Shown one piece after another: positions 5,767 to 7,829 of a DNA stretch of 7,829 nt. Origin of the DNA: NAK82 sp036172345 (GTDB lineage: Bacteria; Chloroflexota; Anaerolineae; 4572-78; NAK82); NCBI GenBank assembly GCA_036172345.1, contig JASFBB010000293.1, positions 1-7,829 of the forward strand, read 5' to 3'. The notes beneath the pieces were generated by a model. It was not told the DNA's origin. It saw only the letters and a list, made by a program, of their open reading frames with translations, and ran no database searches. The position numbers and the translations under genes were made by a program. The stretch's first letter is position 1; every line of letters begins with the position of its first letter.

Positions 5767-7506
5767 CTATCGAGGTTGGTGCGCGCCTATGGTGCCCTGG
5801 ATCCATGAGACAACTTCCGGGATGGCCACCTGCATCACCTCCCCGCCACGTCGCCACTTCACCTCGACTGTCCCTTCCGCGACACCGCGCTCCCCAACGG
5901 CAACACGCAGCGGCAGCCCGATCAGGTCGGCATCGTAGAACTTTACCCCTGCTCTTTCATCCCGGTCATCGTATAACACGTGTACCCCTGCCTTGTTGAG
6001 CTCTGTGTACAACGCCTCCGCCGCCTTGCCTGCCTGAGAGCTATGTCGACCCAGAGTCATCAGATAGACATCATAGGGGGCTAGAAAAGCAGGCCATATC
6101 AAGCCCATCTCGTCGTGGTGTGTCTCGGCCGCTGCAGCGATGAAACGGTCTACCCAGAAGCGATAACGACCCAACAAAACCGACTGCGAGGTGCCGGATT
6201 GATCGAGATAAGCCACATGATATGCCTGCGCGATCTCGCGCCTCAAACCGCCAACAAGCCCCAGCTCGACCCCATGTTCCAGCTTCAAAGGGGTGGCACA
6301 GCAGGGGCAGAGATCACCCTCCTGTGCCATAGCGATGTCAGCGATGTACGTCGCCCGATAATCACGACCGTAATTGACATTCAGCAGGTGATAGCCCGGC
6401 CGGTTGGCACCCGCAACCAAGTTGGGAGAATGCGTGATCCAATGATCCACCACCACGTCTGCTCCGGAGATGCCAAGTGGTGAACCGTATCCTGGCTCCG
6501 CGCCGAGCACTTTGATCTCCTCTTCCGTGGCCGGCCGCAATCCAGGTACACCGAGCAACCGTTTCAGCTTGGCCAAGCTGAGCTCGGTATCGCCACGTAC
6601 TACTGCGATGACATAGCGCTTGACGGCAGCGCCTTCTTCAGCGACCAGGAACAGGGACTTTGCCGTACGAGATGGTGGGATCTGCAGCCCTGCGCACAGC
6701 GCGGCGATCGTCTTACAATCCGGGGTGGCCACCTCCTGCAAAGGCTGTGCCATCTCTGTAGGTGGAGCGGGTTTCTTGACGGGCGCAATTTCCTGATCAC
6801 ATGTCCAACCGCATCCGTCACAGATGAGAAACGCGTGTTCGCCACTCTCCCATGGCCAGATCAACCAGTATGTCGTAGGGTGCTCTGTCTCACCCATGTC
6901 AGCTATGACGCGATGGATCGGCATTTCTGCGCGTGCGGCCAGGTCGAGCCAACTATCCAGGATGTATCGGAGCAAGCTATCCCTATTCGTTTCATCTTGA
7001 TGGAAGCTGTAGGCATCCAACACTGTCGACTCGCGGCTGGCGAGCAGACCCCATGCTGTCCGCATCTCCGGCTCGGGCGCTTGCCAGAACAGGTATAGCA
7101 GCACAGGTAGCTGGCGATATGATTGGAGGGCATTTCTCGAAAGAGCCAGTATCAGCTGCTCATGGCCAGGCTGTAGCGTCCAGGGGCGATGTCCTTCTAC
7201 ACTGCATAGTATCGAGTGCTGTAATGGAGTGGCCCAGTCAGGGAATGTCACAATAACTGGTTGTTCCACTACTTCGAGCGGCTGCAATACCGGTAGTCCG
7301 ATCTCCTGGCCGCCTGATTCTTCCAGGATGTGTGCCAGGACGTGTTGCAGCTGCCGACGTACTCGGATGCCCAACGGTAGGAAAATGTGGGTGCCTGCCG
7401 AAATGGGGCGCACAAAGCTGCCCCGCAGCAGAAACTGATAGCCCGGCAGTGCGATATCAGTTGGGGCTTGGCGCATAGTCTGGAAAAGTAGTTGGCTTAT
7501 CCGCAT
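5767..7506 (-). CDS. Prolyl-tRNA synthetase-like protein with degenerate catalytic motifs
   Basis: The 579-residue product aligns along its length with bacterial ProRS (about 570 residues): class II core with motif 1 around 40-76, editing INS domain about 225-395, rest of the core to about 470, and anticodon-binding domain 475-579. The editing domain keeps K283 in SRTAKSLFL (the E. coli K279 position), VRGDTELS, a GSPLG loop and H373. The anticodon domain keeps DDRDERAG and DLIGLP. The synthetic site is eroded: the THEE loop reads GHEQ (114-117), motif 2 FRDE reads PEPE (144-147) with no arginine, MKDAYSF reads VLDAYSF, EVGHIF reads ELGLVG (414-419), and motif-3 GIGVTR reads RFWVDR (449-454). 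AGGAG lies six bases before ATG 7506. The long intact frame and good start argue against a decayed pseudogene. Prolylation activity is doubtful; an editing or other tRNA-binding role is inference. Annotation pipelines may call this proS. Confidence 0.85.
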   Translation of the reverse strand: MRISQLLFQTMRQAPTDIALPGYQFLLRGSFVRPISAGTHIFLPLGIRVRRQLQHVLAHILEESGGQEIGLPVLQPLEVVEQPVIVTFPDWATPLQHSILCSVEGHRPWTLQPGHEQLILALSRNALQSYRQLPVLLYLFWQAPEPEMRTAWGLLASRESTVLDAYSFHQDETNRDSLLRYILDSWLDLAARAEMPIHRVIADMGETEHPTTYWLIWPWESGEHAFLICDGCGWTCDQEIAPVKKPAPPTEMAQPLQEVATPDCKTIAALCAGLQIPPSRTAKSLFLVAEEGAAVKRYVIAVVRGDTELSLAKLKRLLGVPGLRPATEEEIKVLGAEPGYGSPLGISGADVVVDHWITHSPNLVAGANRPGYHLLNVNYGRDYRATYIADIAMAQEGDLCPCCATPLKLEHGVELGLVGGLRREIAQAYHVAYLDQSGTSQSVLLGRYRFWVDRFIAAAAETHHDEMGLIWPAFLAPYDVYLMTLGRHSSQAGKAAEALYTELNKAGVHVLYDDRDERAGVKFYDADLIGLPLRVAVGERGVAEGTVEVKWRRGGEVMQVAIPEVVSWIQGTIGAHQPR

Positions 7507-7539
7507 GATATGCTCCTAATCTAGGATGCCTTTCGCTCT

Positions 7540-7568
7540 TTGACGGATGGTGGTGTCACGCTTATAAA
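7540..7568 (+). promoter_or_regulatory. Promoter of the YbaK-family gene
   Basis: TTGACG (7540-7545) and TATAAA (7563-7568) are separated by 17 bp, each five of six to consensus. Six bases separate the -10 from the ATG at 7575, so the predicted first transcribed base is the A of the start codon. Confidence 0.7.
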
Positions 7569-7588
7569 GAGATTATGGTTGCATCCAA
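7561..7588 (-). promoter_or_regulatory. Candidate promoter of the ProRS-like/EamA operon, overlapping the divergent promoter
   Basis: On the minus strand TTGGAT (7588-7583) and TATAAG (7566-7561) are separated by 16 bp. The -10 uses the same TTATAA core (7562-7567) as the plus-strand promoter, and the -35 lies inside the YbaK-family coding region. The -35 is weak (three of six). A start near 7554 would give a leader of about 48 nt that includes the AGGAG at 7513-7517. Confidence 0.5.
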
Positions 7589-7829
7589 GGACAAAACAAA
7601 TGCATTGCGCGTCTTGGAGGCGCAAAGTGTTCCGTATCAGCTATTCACCTTCTCGCCTGAGATCCACTCCGCCGTAGAGGTGGCTCAAACGCTCGGATTA
7701 CCACCTCACGAGGTGTACAAGACACTTGTGGTATTGCGCCCACAAGGCCGACCCTTGCTCGTGATGATCGCCGGCGACTGTGAACTCGACCTCAAGCGCG
7801 TTGCCGCTGCTGTGGGCGAGAAGAAGGTG
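7575..7829 (+). CDS. YbaK/EbsC-family aminoacyl-tRNA deacylase (partial, C-terminus cut by window edge)
   Basis: YbaK-like proteins are free-standing homologues of the ProRS INS domain that hydrolyse mischarged tRNAs such as Cys-tRNA(Pro). The 85 visible residues begin MVASKDKTNALRVLEAQSVP and include VYKTLVV (the lysine is the conserved functional lysine of the family), LLVMIAGDCELDLKRVAAAVGEKKV and the LGLPPHEV helix typical of YbaK/EbsC. The usual length is about 155-160 residues, so roughly half is present. The connection between the N-terminal strand and the LGLPP helix is shorter than in E. coli YbaK, so a ProXp-type specificity remains possible. No Shine-Dalgarno precedes ATG 7575, which sits directly at the predicted transcription start. 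It is divergent from the ProRS-like gene, whose editing domain is its relative. Confidence 0.88.
   Translation, partial: MVASKDKTNALRVLEAQSVPYQLFTFSPEIHSAVEVAQTLGLPPHEVYKTLVVLRPQGRPLLVMIAGDCELDLKRVAAAVGEKKV

Noticed and set aside
6115..6483. 122-codon plus-strand frame opposite the ProRS-like gene
   Set aside because: Antisense to a well-supported 579-codon gene, with no motif or start signal.
5767..7506. Ordinary housekeeping proS
   Set aside because: The overall fold and length fit, but the catalytic loop, motif 2 and motif 3 residues are not those of an active ProRS, so I do not assign the symbol.
1..7829. CRISPR array, insertion sequence, integrase or toxin-antitoxin module
   Set aside because: No regularly spaced repeats, transposase or recombinase motifs, or small toxin-antitoxin pairs were seen on either strand.

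Overview
This is a bacterial chromosomal window of moderately high G+C with tightly packed genes. It holds two translation-related gene clusters separated by a pair of co-oriented genes. The infC-rpmI-rplT order, bacterial sigma70-type promoters and clear Shine-Dalgarno sites place it firmly in Bacteria. The protein mix (a PEP-synthase-like ATP-grasp protein without phosphotransfer domains, a TtcA-like thiolase, a divergent ProRS-like protein) would suit a Chloroflexota-type organism. That phylum guess is an impression from sequence style and was not tested.

Left part (1-1350, minus strand): the classical infC-rpmI-rplT operon (IF3, L35, L20). rplT runs off the left edge and lacks only its last few codons. 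infC has no usable ATG, GTG or TTG for its N-terminus. A perfect AAGGAGG Shine-Dalgarno points to an ATC start, in keeping with the known non-AUG starts of infC genes. A strong promoter (TTGACG-N17-TATAGT) lies about 130 nt upstream and has an 18-bp palindrome in its spacer. The leader between them can form competing hairpins.

Middle part (1507-4772, plus strand): a divergent promoter with a perfect TATAAT sits directly on the start of a 789-aa protein, so its mRNA would be leaderless or nearly so. The protein has a PEP-synthase/PPDK-type N-terminal ATP-grasp module and a conserved C-terminal block of unknown function. It is followed, with overlap or near-overlap, by a TtcA-like PP-loop tRNA thiolation enzyme. 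This pair meets a minus-strand operon tail to tail at an inverted repeat whose arms contain both stop codons.

Right part (4803-7829): a minus-strand operon encodes a full-length protein with the fold of bacterial prolyl-tRNA synthetase, followed by a ten-helix EamA/DMT transporter interrupted by a single-base frameshift in a G5 run. The ProRS-like protein keeps its editing (INS) and anticodon-binding domains, but the class II catalytic motifs are badly eroded (no motif-2 arginine, no TxE loop, altered GHIF and motif 3). Divergent from it, with overlapping promoters sharing a TTATAA -10, is a YbaK-family aminoacyl-tRNA deacylase that is probably leaderless and is cut by the right edge. The arrangement suggests a tRNA(Pro) quality-control locus: a possible catalytically dead, anticodon-reading editing protein next to a free-standing editing domain. 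This is the most interesting part of the window.
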